DNA from: Modestobacter sp. DSM 44400
GTDB lineage: Bacteria; Actinomycetota; Actinomycetes; Mycobacteriales; Geodermatophilaceae
Direction: 5' to 3'
NCBI RefSeq assembly: GCF_900107175.1
Contig: NZ_FNOZ01000001.1
Span: 248,001 to 312,000 of the forward strand
DNA: 64,000 nucleotides
Shown: positions 50,985-61,094 of the stretch, one piece after another
Layout: each line of letters begins with the position of its first letter
How positions within the stretch are numbered: the first letter of the stretch is position 1
Program-made: the position numbers and the translations under genes
Notes under the pieces: generated by a model
Databases searched by the model: none
What the model saw: only the letters and a program-made list of their open reading frames with translations
Told to the model about the DNA's origin: nothing

Positions 50985-51454
50985 GCGAGCCGAAGCTGAC
51001 CCACGTCGACGAGACCGGCGCGGCCCGGATGGTCGACGTCACCGACAAGCCGGTCACCGCCCGGGTGGCGACGGCGGCCGGCCGGGTGCTGGTCAGCCCG
51101 GAGGTGGTCGCTCTGCTCCGCGGTCGCGGCGTGCCCAAGGGCGACGCGGTGGCCGTCGCCCGGATCGCCGGCATCGCCGGGGCCAAGCGGACGCCGGACC
51201 TCATCCCGCTGTGCCACCCCATCGCGCTGCACGGCGTGACGGTGGACGTCGAGGTGACCGACGACGCGGTCGAGCTCACCGCCACCGCCCGCACCGCCGA
51301 CCGCACCGGGGTGGAGATGGAGGCCCTGACCTCGGTAGCCGTCGCCGGGCTCACCGTGATCGACATGGTCAAGGCGGTCGACCCGCGGGCCACCATCACC
51401 GACGTGCGGCTGCTGACCAAGAGCGGCGGCAAGAACGGGGACTGGGTCCGATGA
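50981..51454 (+). CDS. moaC: Cyclic pyranopterin monophosphate synthase
   Basis: A 157-residue MoaC that works with MoaA to make cPMP from GTP. KLTHVDETGAARMVDVTDK, PLCHPIALHGVTVDVEV with its active-site His, and GVEMEALTSVAVAGLTVIDM are signatures. It overlaps moeA and mog by four bases each. No moaA is in the window. Confidence 0.97.
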   Translation: MSEPKLTHVDETGAARMVDVTDKPVTARVATAAGRVLVSPEVVALLRGRGVPKGDAVAVARIAGIAGAKRTPDLIPLCHPIALHGVTVDVEVTDDAVELTATARTADRTGVEMEALTSVAVAGLTVIDMVKAVDPRATITDVRLLTKSGGKNGDWVR

Positions 51455-51942
51455 CGGAGCTGCCCGAGGGTGCGCGCGCCATCGTCGTCACCGCCTCCAA
51501 CCGGGCCTCGGCCGGGGTCTACGAGGACACCAGCGGCCAACTGCTCGCCGACGGGCTGCGCGAGCTGGGGTTCGCCGTGGAAGGCCCGCACGTGCTGCCC
51601 GACGACATCGAGGCGCTGATCCGGGCGCTGCGCGCGGCGGTGGCCGGCGGCGCCGACCTCGTGCTCACCACCGGCGGTACCGGCCTGACCCCGACCGATG
51701 TCACTCCCGAGGCGACCCGGGCGGTGCTGGAGCGCGAGGCGCCCGGTATCGCCGAGGCGGTCCGCCGGTACGGCGCAGAGCACGTGCCGACCTCGGTGCT
51801 CTCCCGTGGCCTGGCGGGCACGGCCGGGCGGACCCTGATCGTGAACCTGCCCGGCTCCAGCGGTGGCGCGCGCGACGGTCTTGCCGTGCTCGGCCCGCTG
51901 CTCCCGCACGTGGTGAGTCAACTCCGCGGCGGAGATCATTGA
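51451..51942 (+). CDS. MogA/MoaB family molybdopterin adenylyltransferase
   Basis: A 163-residue protein adenylating molybdopterin. VVTASNRASAGVYEDTSGQ, LVLTTGGTGLTPTDVTPEA and NLPGSSGGARDGLAVLGPLL are conserved. The ATG overlaps the moaC stop (ATGA). Whether it is MogA or MoaB type cannot be decided from the sequence alone. Confidence 0.93.
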   Translation: MTELPEGARAIVVTASNRASAGVYEDTSGQLLADGLRELGFAVEGPHVLPDDIEALIRALRAAVAGGADLVLTTGGTGLTPTDVTPEATRAVLEREAPGIAEAVRRYGAEHVPTSVLSRGLAGTAGRTLIVNLPGSSGGARDGLAVLGPLLPHVVSQLRGGDH

Positions 51943-51961
51943 ACATCGGTGCTCGGCACCG

Positions 51962-52045
51962 CACCGCGGCCAGGAGCCGTCCCCGACTGTCGGTGAGCCC
52001 TTTCAGCCTCGGCTGAGCAGTTCCTCGTCCCCGGAACTCCGCTAG
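51962..52045. repeat. Possible dispersed repeat between mog and fdhD
   Basis: GGCCAGGAGCCGTCCCCGAC followed by GGTGAGCCCTTTCAGCCTCG and GCTGAGCAGTTCCTCGTCCC. A shorter, diverged relative seems present at about 30108-30150 (GGCCAGGTTCCGTCCCCCGG, CTGAGCCGTTTCGTCG). It lies between convergent 3' ends. Confidence 0.4.
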
Positions 52046-52052
52046 TCCACCG

Positions 52053-52883
52053 CTAGTCCGGTAGCACCAATCTCTCCGGGCGCGTGTAGACGTTGCAGCC
52101 GTCGCCGCGAAGGAAGCCGATGAGGGTGATCCCGACCTCCTCGGCCAGCTCCACGGCCAGCGAGCTGGGCGCGGACACCGCCGCCAGCACGGGCACCCCG
52201 GCCATCGCCGCCTTCTGTGTCAGCTCGAACGACGAGCGGCCGCTGACCATGAGCACGTGACCGGCCAGCGGGACCCGGCCCTCGCGGATCGCGTCGCCGA
52301 CGACCTTGTCGACCGCGTTGTGCCGGCCGACGTCCTCCCGCAGGGCCACCAGCTCGCCGCCGGTGGTGAACAGGCCGGCCGCGTGCAGTCCCCCGGTGCG
52401 GTCGAAGACCTGCTGGGCCGCCCGCAGCCGGTCCGGGAGCGCGAGCAGGGTCTCCAGGGTCAGCCGGGTGTCGTCGGCGGCGACGTCGAAGGCCGTCTTG
52501 GTACGGATGGCGTCGATGCTTGCCTTGCCGCAGACGCCGCAGGAGCTGGAGGTGTAGAAGTTCCGGTCCAGTGCGGTGTCCGGGGCCTCCACGCCAGGGG
52601 CGAGGTCGACGTCGACGACGTTGTAGGTGTTCCGGCCGGCGTCGTCCACGGAGTTGCAGTACCGCAGCCCGGTGATGTCGGCGGAGGACCGGATGACGCC
52701 CTCGGTGGCCAGGAAGCCGTGCACGAGGTCGAAGTCGTCGCCGGGGGTCCGCATGGTCACCGCCAGCGGGGTGCCCGCCAGCCGGATCTCCAACGGCTCC
52801 TCGGCCGCCACGGTGTCCGGGCGGGTGCTGTGCGCGGCCCCGCGGATGCGCAGTACGGGCGTTCGGCTGGTGACTCGTCCCAC
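52053..52883 (-). CDS. fdhD: Formate dehydrogenase accessory sulfurtransferase
   Basis: A 276-residue protein that passes sulfur from a cysteine desulfurase to the molybdenum cofactor of formate dehydrogenase. The reactive pair is Cys115/Cys118 in [30 protein letters not shown] and [13 protein letters not shown] are signatures, and the tail is [16 protein letters not shown]. The GTG at 52881-52883 has no Shine-Dalgarno site, so the message may be leaderless. It is divergent from mobA. No formate dehydrogenase is in the window. Confidence 0.96.
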   Translation of the reverse strand: MGRVTSRTPVLRIRGAAHSTRPDTVAAEEPLEIRLAGTPLAVTMRTPGDDFDLVHGFLATEGVIRSSADITGLRYCNSVDDAGRNTYNVVDVDLAPGVEAPDTALDRNFYTSSSCGVCGKASIDAIRTKTAFDVAADDTRLTLETLLALPDRLRAAQQVFDRTGGLHAAGLFTTGGELVALREDVGRHNAVDKVVGDAIREGRVPLAGHVLMVSGRSSFELTQKAAMAGVPVLAAVSAPSSLAVELAEEVGITLIGFLRGDGCNVYTRPERLVLPD

Positions 52884-52925
52884 GGAGGTGACGGTACTGC
52901 GCGATAGCGCCCTACCGTTCGCCCC

Positions 52926-53507
52926 ATGGACGCGCTCCCCCCCTTCGCCGCCGTCGTGCTGGCCGGTGGCCGCGCGGTCCGGTTGGGCGGCCGGGCGAAA
53001 CCGCAGCTGCAGGTGGGCGGTCACACGATGCTGGCCGCCGTGCTGACCGCCGTCGCCGACGCGGAGGTCCGCATCGTGGTGGGGCCGCACCAGCCCGTGC
53101 CCCGCGGCGTCGTCCTGGTCCGGGAAGAGCCGCCCGGCGGAGGACCGGTGCCCGCGCTGCGGGCAGGGCTGGCCGGGGTGACCCAGAACGTCGTGGCCGT
53201 GCTGGCCGGGGACCTGCCCTTCCTGACCACCGAGGTGGTCAGCGGGCTGCGCGAACGGCTCACCGGCGACGGGGTCCTCGTGGTCGACGCGACCGGCCGT
53301 GACCAGCTGCTGCTCGGCGTGTGGCGCACCCCCGCCCTGCGCGCCGCCGTGGGCGGCATCGGCGGACCGACCTCCATGCGGGCCGCGCTGTCGCCGCTGG
53401 CCGTGCGGCGCTGGCGGCCGGAGGCCCCGGCCGGAGGCCCGGCCCCGTGGACCGACTGCGACACCCCGGCCGACCTCGCCCGTGCGCGGGCCCACCGCCC
53501 GGGCTGA
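52926..53507 (+). CDS. mobA: Molybdenum cofactor guanylyltransferase (MobA-like)
   Basis: A 193-residue NTP-transferase-fold protein. The nucleotide loop is [20 protein letters not shown], and metal-binding Asp lies in [11 protein letters not shown]. It attaches GMP to molybdopterin, which FdhD-dependent formate dehydrogenases require, consistent with the neighbour. CMP-transferring MocA paralogues are similar, so the nucleotide is not certain. Confidence 0.88.
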   Translation: MDALPPFAAVVLAGGRAVRLGGRAKPQLQVGGHTMLAAVLTAVADAEVRIVVGPHQPVPRGVVLVREEPPGGGPVPALRAGLAGVTQNVVAVLAGDLPFLTTEVVSGLRERLTGDGVLVVDATGRDQLLLGVWRTPALRAAVGGIGGPTSMRAALSPLAVRRWRPEAPAGGPAPWTDCDTPADLARARAHRPG

Positions 53508-53540
53508 CTGCCGGGCGCGCCCGCGGGTAGGTCGGAGACC

Positions 53541-54206
53541 ATGCGCATCGTCATCGCAGGAGCCCACGGGCGGGTCGCCCGCCGCCTCGGCCGGCTGCTG
53601 AGCAGCCGCGGCGACGGCGTCGCCGGCCTGGTCCGCAACCCCGACCACCGGGCCGACCTCGAGTCCGACGGCATCGAGCCGGTGGTGCTCGACCTGGAGC
53701 AGGCCTCCGTCGAGGAGGTGGCCGCCGTGCTGGCGGGGGCCGACGGCGTGGTCTTCGCCGCCGGCGGCGGGTCGAACAGCGGCATCGCCCGTAAGGACAC
53801 CGTCGACCGGGCGGCCGCCGTACTGCTGGCCGACGCGGCCGAGACGGCCGGCGTCCGTCGGTACGTGCTGGTGTCGTCCATGGGCGTGGACGCCGTCGCC
53901 GGCGGCGCGACGCCGGACGGCACGGACGAGGTCTTCGTCGCCTACCTGCGGGCCAAGCTGGCCGCCGAGCAGGACGTGCTGCCGCGGACCGGGCTGGACG
54001 TCACGGTCCTGCGCCCGGGCGGGCTCACCGACGCCCCCGGCACCGGGCGGGTGCGCCTGGACCGGCACGTCGCGCGCGGGCAGGTCCCCCGGGACGACGT
54101 GGCCGCCGTGATCGTGGCCCTGCTGGACGACCCGCACAGCGGTGCCGTAGTGGAGCTGGTCGCCGGCGACACCGACGTGGCGGAGGCCGTCGCCGCCATC
54201 GTGTGA
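53541..54206 (+). CDS. NAD(P)-binding SDR-like oxidoreductase
   Basis: A 221-residue atypical SDR (NAD(P)H-binding, YwnB/BVR-B-like). The dinucleotide loop is [15 protein letters not shown]. Asp in [13 protein letters not shown], the strand [12 protein letters not shown] and [15 protein letters not shown] followed by LRAKLAAEQ fit the family, with the usual Tyr replaced. Its substrate is unknown. It converges on truA with only six bases between stops. Confidence 0.85.
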   Translation: MRIVIAGAHGRVARRLGRLLSSRGDGVAGLVRNPDHRADLESDGIEPVVLDLEQASVEEVAAVLAGADGVVFAAGGGSNSGIARKDTVDRAAAVLLADAAETAGVRRYVLVSSMGVDAVAGGATPDGTDEVFVAYLRAKLAAEQDVLPRTGLDVTVLRPGGLTDAPGTGRVRLDRHVARGQVPRDDVAAVIVALLDDPHSGAVVELVAGDTDVAEAVAAIV

Positions 54207-54212
54207 GCCTGT

Positions 54213-55001
54213 TCAGCGGGCGTCGCGCCGGGCGCGGGTCACCGTCGCCCGGCCGGCCAGCTCGTCGTCCGCGGGGTAGTCGACCCGGACCAGGGTGAGC
54301 CCGCCGGCCGGGGCGACCGGAACGTCGTCCGCGCGGGTCGTCCGGGCGAGCAGGCCGGCCGGCCACTCCGGGGGACGCCGCCCCTCTCCGACTGCCAGCA
54401 GCGCTCCCACGAGGCTGCGGACCATGGAGTGGCAGAAGGCGTCGGCCGACGCGGCCACGGTCACCAGCGGGCCGCTACGGGCGACGTCGAGCGCCAGCAA
54501 CGTCCGGATCGTGGTGGCGCCCTCCCGGCGCCGGCAGAAGGCGGCGAAGTCGTGCTCACCGAGCAACAGGCCCGCGGCCAGCTGCATCGCCCCGCCGTTC
54601 AGGCGCCGCGGCCACCCCACCGTGTCGGTCCGCCGCAGTGGCGGCGGACCGGAGTCCGCGTCGGTGAGCCGGTAGACGTAGTGCCGGGCGAGGGCGCCGA
54701 AGCGGGCATCGAAGTCCGTGGGGACGACGCGGGTACCGGTGACGGCCACGTCGGCGGCCAGGACGCCTCGTAGGCGGCGCAGCAGCCGGTCCTGGTGCTG
54801 GGCGACCAGGGCAGCAGGCAGGTCGGTGTGGGCCACCTGGCCGGTCGCGTGCACGCCCGCGTCGGTGCGCCCGGCCACCGTCAGGTCCACGTCGTGCCGG
54901 AGCACCGTGGCCAGAGCCAGCTCGAGCTCCCCCTGAACCGTCCGGAGGCCCGGCTGGCGGGCCCAGCCGTGCAGCGCAGTCCCGTCGTAGGAGACTTCCA
55001 A
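54213..55001 (-). CDS. truA: tRNA pseudouridine synthase A
   Basis: A 262-residue enzyme forming pseudouridine at tRNA positions 38-40. The catalytic Asp47 lies in [35 protein letters not shown] is the N-terminal strand, and [15 protein letters not shown]-type and [15 protein letters not shown] segments follow. The start is uncertain. The TTG at 55001 has no ribosome site. The frame is open upstream through [10 protein letters not shown]-type sequence to the rplQ stop without ATG or GTG, so a few residues may be missing. Confidence 0.92.
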   Translation of the reverse strand: MEVSYDGTALHGWARQPGLRTVQGELELALATVLRHDVDLTVAGRTDAGVHATGQVAHTDLPAALVAQHQDRLLRRLRGVLAADVAVTGTRVVPTDFDARFGALARHYVYRLTDADSGPPPLRRTDTVGWPRRLNGGAMQLAAGLLLGEHDFAAFCRRREGATTIRTLLALDVARSGPLVTVAASADAFCHSMVRSLVGALLAVGEGRRPPEWPAGLLARTTRADDVPVAPAGGLTLVRVDYPADDELAGRATVTRARRDAR

Positions 55002-55072
55002 CCGAACGCGGACGAACCCGTCACCGGCATCGGTGGCGGGCTCGTCGACGTGCGGGTCCTTCAGCGGAGCAC

Positions 55073-55867
55073 TTACTTCGGGTCGGGTGCCGACTCGCCG
55101 CCGGGGGCCTGACGTCCGGCGGTGGCGGCGTCGGTGACCTCGGCGGCCTCCACCTCGGCAGCGGCCGCAGCAGCGACGTCCGGGGACAGGTCCGGGTCGT
55201 CGACGACGGCGACGTTCTCCCGGATCGGCTCCGGGGTGACGGCACCGTCGTCCTGACGCTCCCCGTCGGGGTTGAAGACGTCGGTGACGATCTCCTCCGC
55301 CTCCTCGAGCCCCTCGGCGTCGCCGGTGACGGCCGGGCTGGTGTCGCCGCCCGGACCGGTGGTGACGTCGGTGTCGGTGAGGCCGTCAGTCCCGGCAGTC
55401 TCGGAGGCGTCCGCGGTGATCTCACCTGCGGCGGCAGAGGCGCCTGCGCCGCGGGCGAACCGGGTGCCACGTGCGCGCTCGGCCTCGCCGACGGCCTCCT
55501 GGGCCACGGTAAGGCCCTCGACCAGTTCGATGATGGCCATCGGAGCGTTGTCGCCCTTGCGGGGACCCACCTTGACGATGCGCGTGTAGCCACCGGGGCG
55601 GTTGCCGAAGCGCGGGCCGATCTCGGCGAACAGGTGGTGGACGACGCTCTTGTCACGGATCGTCGTCATGACCTGCCGGCGGGCGTGCAGGTCACCACGC
55701 TTGGCCATGGTGACCAGCTTCTCGGCGAGCGGACGCAGCCGCTTGGCCTTGGCCTGGGTCGTGGTGATCCGCCCGTGCTCGAACAGCGAGGTGGCCATGT
55801 TGGCCAGCATCAGCCGCTCATGCGCGGGGGACCCGCCGAGACGGGGGCCCTTGGTGGGGGTGGGCAT
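55073..55867 (-). CDS. rplQ: 50S ribosomal protein L17 with a long acidic extension
   Basis: A 264-residue L17. Residues 1 to about 120 are the normal protein ([20 protein letters not shown], the [20 protein letters not shown] helix, ending AIIELVEGL). A 140-residue tail rich in Asp, Glu, Ala and Thr follows (for example [18 protein letters not shown] and [18 protein letters not shown]), roughly doubling the usual length. L17 sits at the subunit surface, so the tail should be exposed. It follows rpoA by 155 bases. Confidence 0.96.
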   Translation of the reverse strand: MPTPTKGPRLGGSPAHERLMLANMATSLFEHGRITTTQAKAKRLRPLAEKLVTMAKRGDLHARRQVMTTIRDKSVVHHLFAEIGPRFGNRPGGYTRIVKVGPRKGDNAPMAIIELVEGLTVAQEAVGEAERARGTRFARGAGASAAAGEITADASETAGTDGLTDTDVTTGPGGDTSPAVTGDAEGLEEAEEIVTDVFNPDGERQDDGAVTPEPIRENVAVVDDPDLSPDVAAAAAAEVEAAEVTDAATAGRQAPGGESAPDPK

Positions 55868-56022
55868 GTCGGTCCTTCCTCAGGCGGCCGGGCGGGCGCC
55901 GCCGGCTGCGTCTTCCACGTTCTTGGGCGTGCTGGCCACCTGCGGTGGCGAAATGGTGCGGACGAGCCCCGCACCGGCGGTGGGTGACCACCACCGGCGC
56001 AGGCCAGGTCACGAACAGCCTG

Positions 56023-57090
56023 TCAGAGCTGCTCGGTCTCCTGGAAGTCGCCCCCGCTGTACTCCTGGCCTTCGGTGTACTCGGTTGTGCCCTGGTACGC
56101 GTCGGTCTCGTAACCCTCGTCGTAGCTCTCCACCGAGCTGGGAACGAACCCGGGGGGGCTGTCCTTGAGCGCGAGGCCCATCGCCGCGAGCTTCAGCTTG
56201 ACCTCGTCGATCGACTTGGCACCGAAGTTGCGGATGTCGAGCAGGTCGGCCTCGGAGCGGGTGACGAGCTCACCGACGGTGTGCACACCCTCGCGCTTGA
56301 GGCAGTTGTAGGACCGGACGGTGAGGTCCATGTCCTCGATCGGCATCGAGTAGTTCGCGATGTCGGCGGCCTCGGCCGGGCTCGGCCCGACCTCGATTCC
56401 CTCGGCGTCGACGTTCAGCTCGCGCAGCAGGCCGAACAGCTCCACCAGCGTGGAACCGGCGCTGGCGATCGCGTCGCGCGGCTCCATCGACGGCTTGGTC
56501 TCGACGTCGACCACGAGGCGGTCGAAGTCGGTGCGCTGCTCGACACGGGTCGCCTCGACGGCGTATGTCACCTTGAGCACCGGCGAATAGATCGAGTCCA
56601 CGGGAATGCGGCCGATCTCCTGCCCGGGCTGCTTGTTCTGCGTGGCCGGCACGTAACCGCGGCCCCGCTCGACGACCAGCTCGATCTCGAGGCGGCCCTT
56701 GGCGTTCAGGGTCGCGATGTGCAGCTCGGGATTGTGCACCTCGACACCGGCGGGGGGCGCGATATCGGCGGCGGTCACCTCGCCGGGGCCCTGCTTGCGC
56801 AGGTACATGGTCACCGGCTCGTCGGAGTCGGAGCTGACCACGAGGCCCTTGAGGTTCAGGATCAGCTCGGTGACGTCCTCCTTGACGCCCGGCACGGTGG
56901 TGAACTCGTGCAAGGTGCCCTCGATGCGGATGCTGGTGACAGCAGCGCCGGGGATCGAGGACAGCAGGGTGCGACGGAGGGAGTTGCCGAGGGTGTAGCC
57001 GAAGCCCGGCTCGAGCGGCTCGATGACGAACCTCGAGCGCTGGCCGTCGATCGTCTCCTCGGTGAGGGTCGGACGCTGTGCGATGAGCAT
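56023..57090 (-). CDS. rpoA: DNA-directed RNA polymerase, alpha subunit
   Basis: A 355-residue alpha subunit. The N-terminal assembly domain has [20 protein letters not shown] and [15 protein letters not shown]. The C-terminal domain ([38 protein letters not shown]) contacts UP elements and activators. An acidic tail ([20 protein letters not shown]) follows, as in other Actinobacteria. ATG at 57088-57090 has GGAGGAGAACC directly upstream. Confidence 0.98.
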   Translation of the reverse strand: MLIAQRPTLTEETIDGQRSRFVIEPLEPGFGYTLGNSLRRTLLSSIPGAAVTSIRIEGTLHEFTTVPGVKEDVTELILNLKGLVVSSDSDEPVTMYLRKQGPGEVTAADIAPPAGVEVHNPELHIATLNAKGRLEIELVVERGRGYVPATQNKQPGQEIGRIPVDSIYSPVLKVTYAVEATRVEQRTDFDRLVVDVETKPSMEPRDAIASAGSTLVELFGLLRELNVDAEGIEVGPSPAEAADIANYSMPIEDMDLTVRSYNCLKREGVHTVGELVTRSEADLLDIRNFGAKSIDEVKLKLAAMGLALKDSPPGFVPSSVESYDEGYETDAYQGTTEYTEGQEYSGGDFQETEQL

Positions 57091-57229
57091 GGTTCTCCTC
57101 CAGATCCTCCGGCGACCGCCATATGACGCCGTGAGGGGGTGGTGCCGGCGGGACGGACATCGGTCCACCCGTCCCGCCGTCGTGCTGGCCGAACTGGTCG
57201 CGCGGTCTAGCGGTGGTGCAGGGGGCCGA

Positions 57230-57856
57230 TCACTTCGAGTAGAGCTCGACGATCAACTGTTCCTGCACGGGGGTGTCGATGGCCTGGCGCACGGGAATGT
57301 TGTGCACCAGGACCTTGAGCTGGCTGCTGATGACCTCCAGCCACGGCGGCACCGGGCGCGAGCCCGCTTTCGCCTGGGCCAGCTGGAACGGCACCATCTC
57401 GACGGACTTCGCAGCCACCTCGAGGATGTCGTTGGCGCTCACCCGGTAGGACGGGATGTCGACCTTGCGGCCGTTGACCTTGATGTGGCCGTGGCGCACC
57501 AGCTGGCGGGCCATGTCGCGGGACTCGGCGAAGCCGGCCCGGTAGACCACGTTGTCCAGACGCGACTCGAGGATCTGCAGCAGGACCTCACCCGTCTTGC
57601 CCGACTTCTTGTTCGCCTCTTCGTAGTAACCGCGGAACTGCTTCTCCAGCACGCCGTAGATGCGGCGGGCCTTCTGCTTTTCGCGGAGCTGCAGCAGGTA
57701 CTCGCTGTCCTTGCTGCGGCCACGGCCGTGCTCGCCCGGCGGGTAAGGCCGGATCTCGATCGGGCACTTCGGGGACTCGCACTTGCTGCCCTTGAGGAAC
57801 AGCTTCATCTTCTCGCGCCTGCACAGACGGCAGTCGGCTCCGGTATAACGGGCCAC
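57230..57856 (-). CDS. rpsD: 30S ribosomal protein S4, zinc-binding type
   Basis: A 208-residue primary 16S-binding protein. The head [20 protein letters not shown], with a second pair in SKCESPKCP, gives Cys9, Cys12, Cys26 and Cys31, the zinc-knuckle form. The S4 RNA-binding domain is [20 protein letters not shown] with [18 protein letters not shown]. The C+ form suggests that a zinc-free paralogue could exist elsewhere. Confidence 0.98.
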   Translation of the reverse strand: MARYTGADCRLCRREKMKLFLKGSKCESPKCPIEIRPYPPGEHGRGRSKDSEYLLQLREKQKARRIYGVLEKQFRGYYEEANKKSGKTGEVLLQILESRLDNVVYRAGFAESRDMARQLVRHGHIKVNGRKVDIPSYRVSANDILEVAAKSVEMVPFQLAQAKAGSRPVPPWLEVISSQLKVLVHNIPVRQAIDTPVQEQLIVELYSK

Positions 57857-57891
57857 GTCAGGTACTCCTCGTTCTTCTCGTCAGTGCCCGG

Positions 57892-58296
57892 TCAGACCCG
57901 GCGGCGCTTCTTGGGGCGGCAGCCGTTGTGCGGCTGCGGCGTCACGTCCTGGATCTGCCCGACCTCGAGGCCGGTCGCCTGTAGGGAGCGGATGGCCGTC
58001 TCGCGGCCGGATCCCGGGCCCTTGACGAAGACGTCGACCTTGCGCATGCCGTGCTCCTGGGCCTTGCGCGCAGCGCTCTCCGCAGCCATCTGCGCAGCGA
58101 ACGGCGTCGACTTGCGAGAGCCCTTGAACCCGACGTGCCCGGCCGAGGCCCAGCTGATCACATTGCCCGTGGGGTCGGTGATCGACACGATCGTGTTGTT
58201 GAAGGTGCTCTTGATGTGCGCCGCACCGTGCGCGATGTTCTTCTTCTCCTTGCGGCGCACCTTCTTGGCGGCACCCGCGCGAGCCCTGGGAGGCAT
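57892..58296 (-). CDS. rpsK: 30S ribosomal protein S11
   Basis: A 134-residue S11 of the platform. A basic head ([19 protein letters not shown]) is followed by [39 protein letters not shown] and the C-terminal [15 protein letters not shown]. It lies between rpsM and rpsD in the alpha operon. Confidence 0.98.
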   Translation of the reverse strand: MPPRARAGAAKKVRRKEKKNIAHGAAHIKSTFNNTIVSITDPTGNVISWASAGHVGFKGSRKSTPFAAQMAAESAARKAQEHGMRKVDVFVKGPGSGRETAIRSLQATGLEVGQIQDVTPQPHNGCRPKKRRRV

Positions 58297-58421
58297 GTCT
58301 CTCCGGTCTGTGTCTGTGTTCGTGGCCTGGGTGTCCTCGGGGTGGTGCTGCAGCGAGGACGCTGCTGACGCGCCGCCGGTCCGGCCCTACGGACCAACGG
58401 CGGCGCGCCGACGAACTCAGG

Positions 58422-58796
58422 TCAGCGGGCCTTCTTCTTGCCCGCGATGGTCTTGCGCGGGCCCTTGCTCGAGCGCGCGTTCGTCTTCGTGCGCTGCCCG
58501 TGCACGGGCAGTCCACGGCGGTGACGAATCCCCTGGTAGCAGCCGATCTCCACCTTGCGGCGGATGTCGCCGGCCACTTCGCGGCGCAGGTCGCCCTCGA
58601 CGCGGAAGTGCTCGTCGATGTAGTCGCGGAGCTTGAGCAGATCCTCGTCGGTCAGGTCCTTGGCGCGCAGATCGGGGCTGACCCCGGTCGCCTCCAAGGT
58701 GGCCTTCGCCGAGGTCCGGCCGATGCCGTAGATATAGGTGAGGGCGATCTCCATCCGCTTCTCGCGGGGGAGGTCCACTCCAGCAAGTCGTGCCAT
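58422..58796 (-). CDS. rpsM: 30S ribosomal protein S13
   Basis: A 124-residue S13 of the head, contacting P-site t[41 protein letters not shown] and the tail [20 protein letters not shown] are diagnostic. ATG at 58794-58796, 14 bases after rpmJ. Confidence 0.98.
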   Translation of the reverse strand: MARLAGVDLPREKRMEIALTYIYGIGRTSAKATLEATGVSPDLRAKDLTDEDLLKLRDYIDEHFRVEGDLRREVAGDIRRKVEIGCYQGIRHRRGLPVHGQRTKTNARSSKGPRKTIAGKKKAR

Positions 58797-58810
58797 TGTC
58801 CGGTACTCCC

Positions 58811-58924
58811 TCAGCCCTGGCGCTGCTTGTGCCGGGCGTTCTCGCAGATGACCATGACCCGGCCGTGCCGGCGGATCACCTTGCACTTGTCGCAAATCTT
58901 CTTCACCGACGGCTGGACCTTCAC
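58811..58924 (-). CDS. rpmJ: 50S ribosomal protein L36, zinc-binding type
   Basis: A 37-residue L36 from GTG at 58922-58924, with GAGGGC eight bases upstream. The zinc ligands are Cys11, Cys14, Cys27 and His32 ([28 protein letters not shown]). An ATG at 58939 would add five residues, but the shorter form matches the family. Confidence 0.95.
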   Translation of the reverse strand: MKVQPSVKKICDKCKVIRRHGRVMVICENARHKQRQG

Positions 58925-58995
58925 CGGTGCCGCCCTCATTTCTGTGGATCGTGCGCCAGCCCCCGGACCCCTGAGGGACCCGGACCGACAGCGGG

Positions 58996-59217
58996 TTACT
59001 TGTAGCGGTAGACGATGCGACCGCGCGTGAGGTCGTAGGGCGAGAGCTCCACGACAACGCGGTCCTCGGGCAGGATGCGGATGTAGTGCTGCCGCATCTT
59101 GCCGCTGATGTGGGCGAGCACCCGGTGCCCGTTCTGCAGTTCGACCCGGAACATCGCGTTGGGCAGCGGCTCGACGACGCGACCCTCGACCTCGATGGCC
59201 CCGTCCTTCTTCGCCAC
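58996..59217 (-). CDS. infA: Translation initiation factor IF-1
   Basis: A 73-residue OB-fold factor that blocks the A-site during initiation. [40 protein letters not shown] and [15 protein letters not shown] are conserved. GTG at 59215-59217 has GAGGAGG ten bases upstream. It is the first gene of the alpha operon here. Confidence 0.98.
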   Translation of the reverse strand: MAKKDGAIEVEGRVVEPLPNAMFRVELQNGHRVLAHISGKMRQHYIRILPEDRVVVELSPYDLTRGRIVYRYK

Positions 59218-59401
59218 GCCTACACGGCCTCCTCGTTCGATCGGACTGCATGTGCCCATGCCGGACAGGCAGGACGGCGGTGCTGGATGTGGTGCTGGGG
59301 GAATTCACGTGCTGCGTTCGGGTGGAGCGGGCGGTCTCGCAGAGGGCGTCCGGCGGAGTGCGGCCACAACACGACGACGGACGACGCGAACGCCAACGGC
59401 C

Positions 59402-59431
59402 ACTCTACCCCCCGCCGGCCGCACCCTCCAA
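59402..59431 (-). promoter_or_regulatory. Candidate promoter for the infA-rplQ operon
   Basis: On the minus strand TTGGAG (59431-59426) and TAGAGT (59407-59402) are 18 bases apart. This predicts a start near 59395 and a leader of about 180 bases before infA. Confidence 0.55.
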
Positions 59432-59464
59432 CCCGGCCCGGGGTGACCGCGACCATGGCCCCGT

Positions 59465-59565
59465 CCCGGGCCCGGCGACGTGCTGAAGCGGCCCCGTCGC
59501 AGCAGGCCCCGTCGCAGCAGAAGGACCCCCGTCCTCCTCAACCCTCGCAAGCTCGGGCTGAGCCT
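59465..59565. repeat. Degenerate hairpin-repeat remnants in the map-infA gap
   Basis: GACGTGCTGAAGCGGCC at about 59478 resembles GACGTGCTGGAACGGCC of the 46-bp repeats at 7940-8031. GGCCCCGTCGCAGCA is then repeated twice. On the minus strand GAGCTTGCGAGG...GGGGGTCCTTC matches one half of the stop-abutting hairpin family, in the opposite orientation. Confidence 0.55.
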
Positions 59566-59586
59566 CCGGACGTGGCCAAGATCTCC

Positions 59587-60390
59587 CTAGTGGCGGGGCG
59601 TGACCCCGAACGGCGCGAGGCCCGCGACCCCGCCGTCCTCGGCGGTGAGGACCCAGGGCCCCTCAGGCGTGATCGCCACTGTGTGCTCGAAGTGCGCGGC
59701 CCGGGAGCCGTCCTTGGTCACCACGGTCCAGCCGTCCTCGAGCTCGACGGTGGCCGGGTCGCCCACGGTCACCATCGGCTCGATCGCCAGCGCGAGCCCT
59801 GGGACCAACTTCGGGCCGCGGCCGGCCCGGCCGTAGTTCAGCACGTGCGGGTCCTGATGCATCTCGGTCCCGATGCCGTGCCCGCCGTAGTGGTCCACGA
59901 TCCCGTAGCGGTGCTGGTGGGCGGTGATGGACTCTTCGACCGCGTGGCTGATGTCGGTCAGCCGCCCACCGGCGACGGCCCGGGCCAGCCCGGCCCACAT
60001 CGACCGTTCGGTCACCGCGATCAGCTCGGCGTCCGCGGCGGAGGGCTCCCCCACCGTGACGGTCACCGCGGAGTCGCCGTGCCAACCGGCCAGGATCGCG
60101 CCGCAGTCGATGGAGAGGTTGTCGCCGGCGGCCAGCGTGCGCGTCAGGTCGGGGATGCCGTGCACCACCTCGTCGTTGACCGAGGCACAGATGCTGCCGG
60201 TGAAGCCGTGGTAACCCAGGAAAGACGGAACCGCCCCCGCGCTGCGGATGTGGTCCTCGGCGATCGCATCCAGCTCACCGGTGGTCACCCCGGGTAGCAC
60301 AGCCGTGCGCACGGCGGCGATGGCACCAGCCACGACGAGCCCTGCAGCCCGCATGAGCTCGACCTCGTGCGGGGTCTTGATCTGGATCAT
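59587..60390 (-). CDS. map: Methionine aminopeptidase type I
   Basis: A 267-residue metalloprotease removing initiator Met. Active-site segments are FTGSICASVNDEVVHGIPD, LSIDCGAILAGWHGDSAVTV (metal Asp), VDHYGGHGIGTEMHQDPHV (metal His) and LALAIEPMVTVG (metal Glu). ATG at 60388-60390 follows GGAGTGG. An upstream open frame to 60474 is non-homologous. It follows adk by 80 bases. Confidence 0.97.
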   Translation of the reverse strand: MIQIKTPHEVELMRAAGLVVAGAIAAVRTAVLPGVTTGELDAIAEDHIRSAGAVPSFLGYHGFTGSICASVNDEVVHGIPDLTRTLAAGDNLSIDCGAILAGWHGDSAVTVTVGEPSAADAELIAVTERSMWAGLARAVAGGRLTDISHAVEESITAHQHRYGIVDHYGGHGIGTEMHQDPHVLNYGRAGRGPKLVPGLALAIEPMVTVGDPATVELEDGWTVVTKDGSRAAHFEHTVAITPEGPWVLTAEDGGVAGLAPFGVTPRH

Positions 60391-60470
60391 ACGTCCACTC
60401 CACTTCGCCAACACGGGGAGACGGGTCAGGAGCGAAACGCCCAGGTCAGCGTGCCCCGTTCCCCGCTCCT

Positions 60471-61094
60471 TCAACCCGCCGTCGGATCTGCGGACGACGC
60501 GCCCTCGGCTGCGCCGCCCTTGCCGAGCGCGGTCATCGCCCGCTCGGTCACCTCGTCGATCTCGCCGATGGCGTCGATCCGGCTCAGCAGCCCGATGCCC
60601 CCGTAGAACCCTGACAGCGGCGAGGTCTGTTCCCGGTAGACCTCCAGCCGGTGCCGCACGGTCCCGGGCTCGTCATCGCCCCGCTGCACCCACTCGCCGT
60701 CGACCAGCATGCGCCGGTCGGAGAGCCGGCGGACCAGCTCCTCCTCGTCGACGACCAGCTCGAGAACGCGGTCCAGCGCCTGACCGAGGCCGGACAGCGA
60801 GGTCTGCAGCTGCTCGGCCTGGGCGATGGTCCGCGGGAAGCCGTCGAGCAGGAAGCCGTCCACCGCGTCGGGCTCGGCCAGACGGTCGGAGACCATCGCC
60901 ACGGTGATCTCGTCGGGCACCAGGTCGCCGGCGTCCATGTAGACCTTGGCCTGTCGGCCGAGGTCAGTCTGGCCGCTCACGTTGGCCCGGAAGATGTCAC
61001 CCGTCGAGATGGCCGGGGCCGACAGTTTCCTGGCGATGATCTGGGCCTGGGTACCCTTGCCAGCTCCGGGGGGCCCCAGCAGCACGACGCGCAC
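60471..61094 (-). CDS. adk: Adenylate kinase
   Basis: A 207-residue kinase balancing ATP, ADP and AMP. The P-loop is GPPGAGKGT at residues 7-15. [11 protein letters not shown] and [16 protein letters not shown] bind AMP. The LID region ([18 protein letters not shown]) is short and lacks a zinc site. A small Ala/Gly tail ends the protein. GTG at 61092-61094 shares a base with the secY TAG stop. Confidence 0.96.
   Translation of the reverse strand: MRVVLLGPPGAGKGTQAQIIARKLSAPAISTGDIFRANVSGQTDLGRQAKVYMDAGDLVPDEITVAMVSDRLAEPDAVDGFLLDGFPRTIAQAEQLQTSLSGLGQALDRVLELVVDEEELVRRLSDRRMLVDGEWVQRGDDEPGTVRHRLEVYREQTSPLSGFYGGIGLLSRIDAIGEIDEVTERAMTALGKGGAAEGASSADPTAG

Noticed and set aside
51943-52052. Short reading frames between mog and fdhD
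   Set aside because: The sequence looks like a non-coding repeat and has no start with a ribosome site.
59218-59586. Possible small gene in the map-infA gap
   Set aside because: Open frames there are short shadows; the region is better explained by a promoter, leader and repeat fragments.
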